Shown here one piece after another: positions 15,240 to 24,176 of a DNA stretch of 61,950 bases. The stretch lies in the NCBI RefSeq assembly GCF_013055795.1, contig NZ_JABETO010000034.1, positions 1,639 to 63,588 of the forward strand, in the 5' to 3' direction. A program made the translations under genes and the position numbers. This stretch comes from Streptomyces sp. I05A-00742 (GTDB taxonomy: Bacteria; Actinomycetota; Actinomycetes; Streptomycetales; Streptomycetaceae). Each line of letters opens with the position of its first letter. Positions within the stretch are counted from its first letter, which is position 1. The notes beneath the pieces are model-generated. The model was not told the DNA's origin, did no database searches, and was given only the letters and a program-made list of their open reading frames with translations.

Positions 15240-16862
15240 ATGACGGACACTCTCACGGACGCCCCCGAGGCGGCCCCGTCCGACGCGTTCCACGTCTTCG
15301 ACACCACGCTGCGCGACGGCGCGCAGCGGGAGGGCATCAACCTCACGGTGGCGGACAAGCTCACCATCGCCCGGCACCTGGACGACTTCGGCGTGGGGTT
15401 CATCGAGGGCGGCTGGCCGGGGGCCAACCCCCGGGACACCGACTTCTTCCGGCGCGCGCGGGAGGAGATCACCTTCCGGCACGCCCGGCTCGTCGCCTTC
15501 GGTGCCACGCGCAAACCGGGCGTCCGGGCGGAGGACGACCCCCAGGTCGCCGCGCTGCTCGCCTCCGGCGCCCCGGTCGTCACCCTGGTCGCCAAGGCGC
15601 ACGACCGGCATGTGGAGCTCGCCCTGCGCACCACGCTGGAGGAGAACCTCGCGATGGTCCGGGAGACCGTCGCCCATCTGCGGGCCCACGGCCGTCGGGT
15701 GTTCGTCGACTGCGAGCACTTCTTCGACGGCCACCGCGCCAACCCGGGCTACGCCACCGAGGTGGTCCGCGCCGCGCACGAGGCGGGCGCCGATGTGGTC
15801 GTGCTCTGCGACACCAACGGCGGGATGCTCCCCGCGCAGGTGACGGAGACCGTGGCCGCCGTGCTCGCCGCGACCGGCGCGCGGCTGGGCATCCACGCGC
15901 AGGACGACACCGGCTGCGCGGTGGCCAACACCCTGGCCGCCGTGGACGCGGGCGCGACCCATGTGCAGTGCACGGCCAACGGGTACGGCGAGCGGGTGGG
16001 CAACGCCAACCTGTTCCCGGTCGTGGCCGCGCTGGAGCTCAAGTACGACCGCCGGGTCCTGCCGCCGGGCAAGCTGGCGGAGACGACCCGCGTCTCGCAC
16101 GCCATCGCCGAGGTCGTCAACCTCACGCCGTCCACCCATCAGCCGTACGTGGGGGTTTCGGCCTTCGCGCACAAGGCGGGGCTGCACGCCTCGGCGATCA
16201 AGGTCGACCCGGACCTGTACCAGCACATCGATCCCGAACAGGTCGGCAACACCATGCGGATGCTGGTCTCCGACATGGCCGGCCGGGCCTCGATCGAGCT
16301 CAAGGGCAAGGAGCTCGGCATCGACCTCGGCGGCGACCGGGAGCTGATCGGCCGCGTCGTCGAACGGGTCAAGGAGCGGGAGGCGCAGGGCTACACGTAC
16401 GAGGCGGCGGACGCCTCCTTCGAGCTGCTGCTGCGCCAGGAGGTGACCGGGAGGGCGCTGCGCTACTACCGCGTCGAGTCCTGGCGCGCCATCGCCGAGG
16501 ACCGTCCCGACGGCACCCACGCCAATGAGGCGACGGTCAAGCTCTGGGCCAAGGGCGAGCGCATCGTCGCCACCGCCGAGGGCAACGGCCCGGTCAACGC
16601 CCTCGACCGGGCCCTGCGGGTGGCCCTCGAACCCTTCTATCCGCAGCTCGCCCGGCTGGAGCTGACGGACTACAAGGTCCGCATCCTGGAAGGCAGTCTG
16701 GGCACCGGCTCGATCACCCGCGTGCTGGTCTCCACGAGCGACCAGGACGGGGAGTGGTCCACGGTCGGCGTCGCCGAGAACGTCATCGCGGCGTCCTGGC
16801 AGGCGCTGGACGACGCCTACGCGTACGGGCTGTGGCGCGCGGGCGTCGAACCGCGGGAGTGA
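15240..16862 (+). CDS. cimA: citramalate synthase
   Basis: The protein has 540 residues and belongs to the DRE-TIM metallolyase/LeuA-like family. It condenses pyruvate and acetyl-CoA to (R)-citramalate, an entry into isoleucine synthesis. Landmarks are FDTTLRDGAQREGINLT (residues 20-36, metal and substrate site), the barrel with VDCEHFFDGH and the metal-ligand segment GIHAQDDTGCAV, and a C-terminal LeuA-type dimer/allosteric domain (VRILEGSLGTGSITRVLV). The GWPGANPRD loop distinguishes CimA-type proteins from true isopropylmalate synthases. The ATG at 15240 follows ACAGGAGCC. The upstream leader carries a terminator. Confidence 0.9.
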   Translation: MTDTLTDAPEAAPSDAFHVFDTTLRDGAQREGINLTVADKLTIARHLDDFGVGFIEGGWPGANPRDTDFFRRAREEITFRHARLVAFGATRKPGVRAEDDPQVAALLASGAPVVTLVAKAHDRHVELALRTTLEENLAMVRETVAHLRAHGRRVFVDCEHFFDGHRANPGYATEVVRAAHEAGADVVVLCDTNGGMLPAQVTETVAAVLAATGARLGIHAQDDTGCAVANTLAAVDAGATHVQCTANGYGERVGNANLFPVVAALELKYDRRVLPPGKLAETTRVSHAIAEVVNLTPSTHQPYVGVSAFAHKAGLHASAIKVDPDLYQHIDPEQVGNTMRMLVSDMAGRASIELKGKELGIDLGGDRELIGRVVERVKEREAQGYTYEAADASFELLLRQEVTGRALRYYRVESWRAIAEDRPDGTHANEATVKLWAKGERIVATAEGNGPVNALDRALRVALEPFYPQLARLELTDYKVRILEGSLGTGSITRVLVSTSDQDGEWSTVGVAENVIAASWQALDDAYAYGLWRAGVEPRE

Positions 16863-16903
16863 ACGCCGGGACTGAACGCCGGGAGTGAGCGGCGGGCGGG
16901 GGC

Positions 16904-17512
16904 TCAGCCCTGGGGCGTGGCGCGGACGGCCGAGATGTCGAAGGTCAGCTTCACCTTGTCGCTGATCATGACACCGCCGGCCTCCAGGGCCGCGTTCCAG
17001 GACAGGCCCCAGTCCGAGCGGAGGATCTCGGCGCGGCCCTCGAAGCCGACGCGCTCGGTGCCGTAGACGTCGGTGGCCGAGCCGTTGAACTCCAGGTCGA
17101 TGGCGACGGGACGGGTGACGTCCTTGATGGTGAGGTCGCCCGTGACGCGGTAGACGTCGCCGCCGAGAGCCTCGGCGGCGGTCGACCGGAAGGTCATCAG
17201 CGGGAACCGCTCGGCGTCGAAGAAGTCGTCCTTGAGCAGGTGCGCGTCGCGGTCCTTCATACCGGTGTCCACGCTCGCGATGGTGATGTCGAGGGCGGCG
17301 GTGGAGCGGGAGGGGTCGCTGCCGTCGAGGTGGAGGGTGCCCCGGTGCTCGGCGAAGGAGCCCCGGACGTTGGTGATCATCGCGTGGCGCACGGTGAAGC
17401 CGATGCTGCTGTGGGTCGGGTCGATGGTCCAGTCGCCGGTCAGCGCCGCCAGGGCGGGGTTGACGGGGGCGGCGGCGGGCTGGGCGGCGGACTTGCGGGT
17501 GAAGGGGCCCAT
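16904..17512 (-). CDS. YceI-family lipocalin-like protein
   Basis: The product has 202 residues from the ATG at 17512, chosen for the GGAG ribosome site 7 bases away. The YceI domain covers residues 30-198: WTIDPTHSSIGFTVRHAMI, then VRGSFAEHRGTLHLDG, DDFFDAERFPLMTFRST and DLTIKDVTRPVAIDLEFNG. YceI proteins are beta-barrels that bind isoprenoid-type ligands. This one has no signal peptide but an alanine/proline-rich N-terminal extension, so it is predicted cytosolic. It is convergent with cimA; two TTGA/TCAA-type repeats lie upstream. Confidence 0.9.
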   Translation of the reverse strand: MGPFTRKSAAQPAAAPVNPALAALTGDWTIDPTHSSIGFTVRHAMITNVRGSFAEHRGTLHLDGSDPSRSTAALDITIASVDTGMKDRDAHLLKDDFFDAERFPLMTFRSTAAEALGGDVYRVTGDLTIKDVTRPVAIDLEFNGSATDVYGTERVGFEGRAEILRSDWGLSWNAALEAGGVMISDKVKLTFDISAVRATPQG

Positions 17513-17568
17513 GACGTGTCTCCTCGCGGGGTCGTCGGCCGGCCGGACGGTGACCGGGCCAAGAGTCG

Positions 17569-17617
17569 TTGATTGTTCAAGCGATTTCACGGTAGCGCGG
17601 GATGGTTAAAGATTCAA
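17569..17617. promoter_or_regulatory. paired TTGA...TCAA-type sites upstream of the YceI gene
   Basis: TTGATTGTTCAA at 17569-17580 and the similar TTAAAGATTCAA at 17606-17617 lie in an AT-rich island 57-105 bases before the YceI start. They resemble MarR-type operators. No regulator gene is adjacent. Confidence 0.4.
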
Positions 17618-17801
17618 CAGAGTGGGGGTGGCTTTCCGGGAGGGATTCTTCCCGTCGCCCGCAGCCGCCAGGAAGGCTCCTTCCCGCCGGACTTGCCTCG
17701 GGCTTCCCCCGGGCCCCGGACGCGGCATTGCGTGCCCCTTCCGCCCCGTGGCACGGTGTGGCCCGCCCCGCGCAGCCCCTCCCGTCCCGTGAGGACCTCC
17801 C

Positions 17802-20180
17802 GTGAGGACCCCCATGCCTCCAGCCTGGACTCGCCGCGCCTTCCTCGCCACCGCCCCCGCGGGCACCCTCGCCCTCCTCGGCCCGCACCGCGCGGCGGCC
17901 GCCGCCCCCGGCGACGCGTACACCGCCCTGCGCCACCGCTGGCGCGACCTGCTCCTCGGCACCGGCTTCGACCCCGCCGCCGAGCCGTACGCCACGGTCC
18001 TGCGGCGCACCGGCGACGCCGCCCGCGCCCACCGGGCGCGGATGCGCCCCGGCCCCGGGTCGCTCTGGCCCGACGCCCCCTTCGACCCGCCCGCCGGCAT
18101 CACCCTCAGCCACGCCCGCCTGCACACCATGGCCCGGGCGTACGTCCAGCCCGGCACCGGCCTCACCGGCGACCCGGCGCTCGCCGCCGACGTCCTCGCC
18201 GGACTGGACCACGTCCACCGGACCGTCTACCGCGCGGGCACCGAGCGGTACGGGAACTGGTGGGAGTGGCAGATCGGCACCCCCCGGCTCCTCCTCGACA
18301 CGCTCGCCCTGCTGTACGACGAGGCCGGGGCCGCCCGGCGCGCCGAAAGCCTCGCGGCGGTCGACCACTTCGTCCCGGACGCGCTGCTCGGCCCGTACAC
18401 CGGCACGAGCACCGGCGCCAACCGCGTGGACCTGTGCCGCGTCGTCGCCCTGCGCGGCCTCCTCGGCGCGGCCCCGGCGAAGCTCGCCCTCGCCCGCGAC
18501 GCCCTGTCCCCGGTGTTCCCCTACGCCGAGCGCGGCGACGGGCTGTACGCGGACGGATCGTTCCTCCAGCACACCTGGGTCGCCTACACCGGCACCTACG
18601 GCTGTGTGCTGCTCGACGGCCTGGCCCGGCTCTTCGCCCTGCTCGACGGCTCGGAGTGGGAGGTCACCGACCCGAACCGGCGGATCGTCCACGACAGCGC
18701 CGACACCGCGTTCGCCCCGCTGATCCACAACGGCCTGGTGATGGACTGCGTCTCCGGCCGGGCGATCAGCCGCGGACTGACCGACGACGGGCCCCCGCAG
18801 AGCGACCGGCAGCGCGGCCACGCCCTGATCGCGGCGATCGCGCTCCTCGCGGGCAGCGGGACCGCCGCCGAACGGGCCCGCCGACACGGCATGATCAAGG
18901 GCTGGGCGGCCCGCGACCCGGGCGAACCCCTCCTCGCCGACCCGCAGTTCGACACCGGGGACCTCGCCCGGCTCGCCGCCGTCCTCGCGGGACCCGAACC
19001 GCCCGCGCCCGAGCCCGCCGGCCACCGGCTGTTCCCGGCCATGGACCGGGCCGTGCACCGGGGGCACGGCTGGGCCGCGAGCATCGCCATGGCCTCCGAC
19101 CGCGTCACCCACTACGAGAACGGCAACGGGGAGAACCCGCGCGGCTGGCACACCGGCGCGGGGATGCTCTCCTGGTGGGTTCCGGGGGGCGAGGACCAGT
19201 ACGGCGACGGCTACTGGCCCACCGTCGACCCGTACCGGCTCCCCGGGACCACCGTCTCCACGAAGCGGCTCGCCGACAACGAGGGCGGCGGCTGGGGCGC
19301 TCCCCGGCCGGACGCGCGCTGGGTGGGCGGGGTGACGGACGGTACGTACGCGGCCGTCGGCCAGCACCTCAAGGGGCTCGCCTCCACCCTGGAGGCACGC
19401 GTCTCCTGGTTCTGCGCGGACGACGCCGTGGTCCGCCTCGTCGCCGGCGTCACGGCCCGCGACGGCACGGAGGTGGAGACGGTCGTCGACAACCGGGGGA
19501 TCACCGGCACCCCGCGGCTGACCGTCGACGGCACGGTCCAGCCGGACCCCGGCGACGGACGCTCCTGGAGCGCGGCCTTCCGCCGGGCCCGCTGGATCCA
19601 CCTGGAGGGGCACGGCGGCTGGATCCTCCCCGGCGGCGGGCCGGTCCTGGCGCTGCGCGAGAGCCGCACCGGGGCCTGGCGGGACATCAACGCGAGCGGC
19701 TCCGCCCGGCCGCTCACCCGCCGCTACCTCACCCTGTGGCACCCACACGGCACCGACCCGAAGGACGCCGCCTTCGTGTACGTGCTGATGCCCGGCGCGG
19801 GCCCGGCCGCCGTCGCCGCCCGGGCGGCGGACCACGACTGGCTGACGGTCCTCGCCAACGAGCCGGACCGGCAGGCGGTTCGTCTCGGTTCGCTCGGGGT
19901 CACCGCGGCCACCTTCTGGCGCGCCGGCACTGTGGGCACCCTCAGCGTGACGGCCCCCGCCGCCGTCCTCGTCCGCCGGCGCGGCGACCGCGCCACCCTC
20001 CACCTCGCCGAGCCGCCGCGGACCGGCGGGGTGATCGACCTCACCTGGGCCCGGCCGGTGCGCCGGGTGGTGGCACACGACACGTCCGTCCAGGTGTGCG
20101 GCACGGGAGCCGCCCTGCGGCTGCGGATCCGGCCGGGGACCCGGTGCCTGCCGCACCGCTGCGAGGTGGAGACCGGCTGA
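17802..20180 (+). CDS. polysaccharide lyase family 8 (hyaluronate/chondroitin/xanthan lyase type)
   Basis: The protein has 792 residues with a twin-arginine signal (WTRRAFLATAPAGTLALLG), so it is secreted. The alpha/alpha-toroid domain has the PL8 landmark NWWEWQIGTPRLLLDTL. Its catalytic triad is spaced as in streptococcal hyaluronate lyase: N207 (TSTGANRVD), H257 and Y266 (FLQHTWVAYTGTYG). The central beta domain (RVTHYENGNGENPRGWHTG, then MLSWWVPGGEDQYGDGYWPT) and a C-terminal beta domain follow. It should cleave uronic-acid polysaccharides by beta-elimination. The exact substrate is not given by sequence. The GTG start at 17802 follows GAGGACCTCCC. It stands alone among core genes. Confidence 0.9.
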   Translation: MRTPMPPAWTRRAFLATAPAGTLALLGPHRAAAAAPGDAYTALRHRWRDLLLGTGFDPAAEPYATVLRRTGDAARAHRARMRPGPGSLWPDAPFDPPAGITLSHARLHTMARAYVQPGTGLTGDPALAADVLAGLDHVHRTVYRAGTERYGNWWEWQIGTPRLLLDTLALLYDEAGAARRAESLAAVDHFVPDALLGPYTGTSTGANRVDLCRVVALRGLLGAAPAKLALARDALSPVFPYAERGDGLYADGSFLQHTWVAYTGTYGCVLLDGLARLFALLDGSEWEVTDPNRRIVHDSADTAFAPLIHNGLVMDCVSGRAISRGLTDDGPPQSDRQRGHALIAAIALLAGSGTAAERARRHGMIKGWAARDPGEPLLADPQFDTGDLARLAAVLAGPEPPAPEPAGHRLFPAMDRAVHRGHGWAASIAMASDRVTHYENGNGENPRGWHTGAGMLSWWVPGGEDQYGDGYWPTVDPYRLPGTTVSTKRLADNEGGGWGAPRPDARWVGGVTDGTYAAVGQHLKGLASTLEARVSWFCADDAVVRLVAGVTARDGTEVETVVDNRGITGTPRLTVDGTVQPDPGDGRSWSAAFRRARWIHLEGHGGWILPGGGPVLALRESRTGAWRDINASGSARPLTRRYLTLWHPHGTDPKDAAFVYVLMPGAGPAAVAARAADHDWLTVLANEPDRQAVRLGSLGVTAATFWRAGTVGTLSVTAPAAVLVRRRGDRATLHLAEPPRTGGVIDLTWARPVRRVVAHDTSVQVCGTGAALRLRIRPGTRCLPHRCEVETG

Positions 20181-20388
20181 GCGGCCGCCCGGACCCCGGT
20201 CAAGCGGTCCGCCCCACGGCGGAAGCCGGGTGGGCTTTGTGGAGTACTCACAGCGTGGTACGCCCTCCCGAACACGGGCAACTGATAGAGGCGCTGTGCG
20301 ATTCTGTACCGCCTGCCCACGAAATCGAGCACTACCTTGTGCGGAGTCGACATGATGTTCCGGCACGGGTCCCGCGTACCGTCTATCC

Positions 20389-21972
<1,584 letters not shown>

Positions 21973-21990
21973 CCGAAGGACACAGCAGAC

Positions 21991-22185
21991 ATGACTGACA
22001 CGCTCGTTCGCGTCGAGAAGGGGACCGCCGGTCCCGAGGAGCTGGCCGCCGTCACGGCCGTTCTGCTCGCCCGTGCGTCTGTGGGGTCGTCGGGGGCGGT
22101 GCCGCGGCCGCGGCGGTCTTCGGCGTCCTGGCGGCGGCTGGAGCGGTCCGCCGGTTTTACGGCGGCTCATAGCTGGCAGGGCTGA
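21991..22185 (+). CDS. accE: acyl-CoA carboxylase epsilon subunit
   Basis: The 64-residue product matches the small actinobacterial epsilon subunits that stabilise and activate the alpha-beta carboxylase. It has RVEKGTAGPEELAAVTAVLL near the start and the diagnostic tail ending SWRRLERSAGF then AHSWQG. It is the second gene of the accB-accE operon and is ended by the strong hairpin at 22196-22229. Confidence 0.93.
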   Translation: MTDTLVRVEKGTAGPEELAAVTAVLLARASVGSSGAVPRPRRSSASWRRLERSAGFTAAHSWQG

Positions 22186-22195
22186 CGCCCACGGG

Positions 22196-22229
22196 AAGGG
22201 CCCCGCACTCCGAGGAGTGCGGGGCCCTT
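22196..22229 (+). terminator. strong terminator of accB-accE
   Basis: AAGGGCCCCGCACTCC at 22196-22211 pairs perfectly with GGAGTGCGGGGCCCTT at 22214-22229 (effective loop CGAG), followed by TCGG. It lies 11 bases after accE. Confidence 0.85.
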
Positions 22230-22245
22230 TCGGCTTCGCCGGGAG

Positions 22246-22438
22246 TTGCCCCTGGCCCGCCCTTTCACCGTTTCCCGGGAGACCCGGACCCCTTGAAAGC
22301 GGCTTCGCCGCTTGTCCTCAATCGCCGGACGGGCTGACTTCAGCCCGTCCGGCGATTGAGGACAACCGCGCGCAGCGCGGTTTCAAGGGGGCGCGGGGCA
22401 CCCCCCGCAGAAACGGTAAAAGGGAGGGACCGGGGCAC
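22246..22438. repeat. long palindromic intergenic element, copy 2 (both arms)
   Basis: The core at 22314-22363 is of the AATCG type with turn CTGACTTCAG. Outer arms CCCTTTCACCGTTTC and GAAACGGTAAAAGGGAGGGA pair with small changes. Inner stems carry an AAGCGGCTTCGCCGCTT hairpin on the left and AACCGCGCGCAGCGCGGTT on the right. It lies between the convergent genes accE and cvnD2. Confidence 0.88.
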
Positions 22439-22455
22439 AGCCCCGCGCAGCGGAA

Positions 22456-23037
22456 CTACCGCAACCGCGCCATCAGCGCATGCTCCACCAGCGTGATGAG
22501 CGCACTCTTCGCCTCGTTCCGATGCCGCGCATCCGTCGTGATGATCGGCGCGTCGGGGCCGATCTGGAGCGCCTCCCGCACCTCGTCCGGCGTGTACGGC
22601 TGGTGGCCGTCGAAGCCGTTGAGGGCGATGACGAAGGGCAGGCCGCTGTTCTCGAAGTAGTCGACGGCGGGGAAGCAGTCGGCGAGACGACGGGTGTCGA
22701 CCAGGACGACCGCGCCGATGGCACCGCGGACCAGGTCGTCCCACATGAACCAGAACCGGTCCTGTCCGGGCGTGCCGAACAGGTAGAGGATCAGGTCCTG
22801 GTCCAGGGTGATCCGGCCGAAGTCCATCGCCACGGTCGTCGTGGTCTTGTCCGGCGCGTGCGTGAGGTCGTCGATGCCCGCCGAGGCGGAGGTCATGACG
22901 GCTTCGGTGCGCAGCGGGTTGATCTCCGAGACCGCGCCGACGAACGTGGTCTTGCCCACGCCGAAACCACCGGCCACCACGATCTTCGCGCTGGTGGTGG
23001 AGCGGGCTGCCTCGCCGCTAGAGGTTCCGAAGTCCAC
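22456..23037 (-). CDS. cvnD2: conservon GTP-binding protein CvnD
   Basis: The protein has 193 residues and is a small Ras-like ATP/GTPase. Walker A is GGFGVGKTT at residues 23-31 with K29, followed by FLVG-type switch segments (TVAMDFGRITL), the G3-like LFGTPGQDRFWFMW, and ALNGFDG in the place of the N/TKxD motif. CvnD proteins bind the CvnA-CvnB-CvnC assembly at the membrane and act like the G protein of a signalling complex. The GTG start at 23037 lies inside cvnC2 (20-base overlap), so translation is coupled. It is the last gene of this conservon; the long repeat follows. Confidence 0.92.
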   Translation of the reverse strand: MDFGTSSGEAARSTTSAKIVVAGGFGVGKTTFVGAVSEINPLRTEAVMTSASAGIDDLTHAPDKTTTTVAMDFGRITLDQDLILYLFGTPGQDRFWFMWDDLVRGAIGAVVLVDTRRLADCFPAVDYFENSGLPFVIALNGFDGHQPYTPDEVREALQIGPDAPIITTDARHRNEAKSALITLVEHALMARLR

Positions 23038-23668
23038 TGAGCACCCTTTCGAGCAGTGTCACGTCAGGCTGGCCGCCGGCGGCCGCGTCGCCGCCGGGTT
23101 GATGAATGGCGACGAGCCCGGCCTCGGCCAAGTCGGCGACGAGGATTCGGGCGACGCCGAGCGGAATGGAGAGAAGTGCGGAGATCTCGGCGACGGACTT
23201 GATCTCGCGGCACAGGTGGCAGATGCGCTGGTGTTCCGGCAACTGCCCTTGGAGCTGGGCCGGCTGGGCCGTGGTGTGCACCAGCGCCTCGATGGCGAGC
23301 TGGTAGCGCGGCCGGGTCCGGCCGCCGGTCATGGCGTAGGGACGGACCAACGGGTTGTGCTTCCCGCCCGAGGGCGATCCCGTCCGCCGGTGCTGGGGGC
23401 CCTGCCCCGGGCGCTGGCCGCCCTGTCCCGCGCCCGGCGGTACATGGCCCGCCGGGACGTGCCCGGACGGGGCGTACCCGCCGCCCGGCACCCCGGGCCC
23501 GCCGGGCGCCGAGTGCGGCGCCGGGGGCTGCGGGGCATAGGGCGCCTGCGGGTGCTGGGCCTCCGACCGGTCCCTGGGGCTGGGTGCGGAGGGGAAGTTG
23601 AAGCGGTTCAGCGGCGGGTCCGCCTGCTGATCATTGCCATACGGGTAACCGCCTGGGGGCGTTGCCAC
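23018..23668 (-). CDS. cvnC2: conservon DUF742 protein CvnC
   Basis: The GTG at 23668 sits 4 bases after GGAGGAGGAG and gives 216 residues. The first 100 or so are a proline/glycine-rich tail (PGGPGVPGGGYAPSG and similar). The DUF742 domain follows: LVRPYAMTGGRTRPRYQLAI, then LPEHQRICHLCREIKSVAEI, a winged-helix-like fold with SIPLGVARILVADLAEAGLV, and DVTLLERVLSGLRNL. The C-x-x-C pair in the middle could bind a metal. It differs from CvnC1 mainly in the much longer N-terminal tail. Confidence 0.92.
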   Translation of the reverse strand: MATPPGGYPYGNDQQADPPLNRFNFPSAPSPRDRSEAQHPQAPYAPQPPAPHSAPGGPGVPGGGYAPSGHVPAGHVPPGAGQGGQRPGQGPQHRRTGSPSGGKHNPLVRPYAMTGGRTRPRYQLAIEALVHTTAQPAQLQGQLPEHQRICHLCREIKSVAEISALLSIPLGVARILVADLAEAGLVAIHQPGGDAAAGGQPDVTLLERVLSGLRNL

Positions 23669-23752
23669 GGCTCCTCCTCCGACTTTCCTGTCTGCTGCTG
23701 GTCGCGCCACCGCACCTTAAGGCGCGGTGGCGCGAAACGCACTGCCTCTTTG

Positions 23753-24175
23753 CTAGTTGAGAAGGCTCCCCTGCAGTTCGGCGCGGAGGTCGGGCGTCAG
23801 GACATTGCCCGCGCGGTCGACCAGCAGGGCCATTTCGTACCCCACGAGGCCGATGTCGCACTCCGGGTGCGCCAGTACGGCCAGTGAGGAGCCGTCCGAG
23901 ATGGACATGATGAAGAGGAAGCCGCGCTCCATCTCCACCACCGTCTGGTTGACCGCGCCGCCCTCGAAGATCCGGGAGGCACCCGCGGTCAGGGAGGTCA
24001 GGCCGGAGGCCACCGCCGCCAGCTGGTCCGCGCGGTCCCGCGGAAACCCTTCGGACATGGCCAGAAGGAGTCCGTCGGCGGAGACCACGACGGTGTGGGA
24101 CACCCCTGGGGTGTTCTCCACGAAACTGGTGATCAACCAGTTCAGGTTCTGCGCCGCCTGGCTCATCGGGCTCAC
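23753..24175 (-). CDS. cvnB2: conservon Roadblock/LC7 protein CvnB
   Basis: The protein has 140 residues from the GTG at 24175, preferred over the ATG three codons later because AGGAG lies 7 bases before the GTG. It is a Roadblock/LC7 domain (FVENTPGVSHTVVVSADGLL to LVDRAGNVLTPDLRAELQGS), the fold of MglB-type regulators of small GTPases. It is expected to mediate contacts between CvnA and CvnD. It starts one base after the cvnA2 stop region and lies 85 bases upstream of cvnC2. CvnB1 is nearly identical. Confidence 0.93.
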   Translation of the reverse strand: MSPMSQAAQNLNWLITSFVENTPGVSHTVVVSADGLLLAMSEGFPRDRADQLAAVASGLTSLTAGASRIFEGGAVNQTVVEMERGFLFIMSISDGSSLAVLAHPECDIGLVGYEMALLVDRAGNVLTPDLRAELQGSLLN

Positions 24176-24176
24176 A

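Noticed and set aside
14998..15240. T-box riboswitch upstream of cimA
   Set aside because: No specifier stem or TGG-containing T-box sequence is present; only the mini-ORF and two hairpins are supported.
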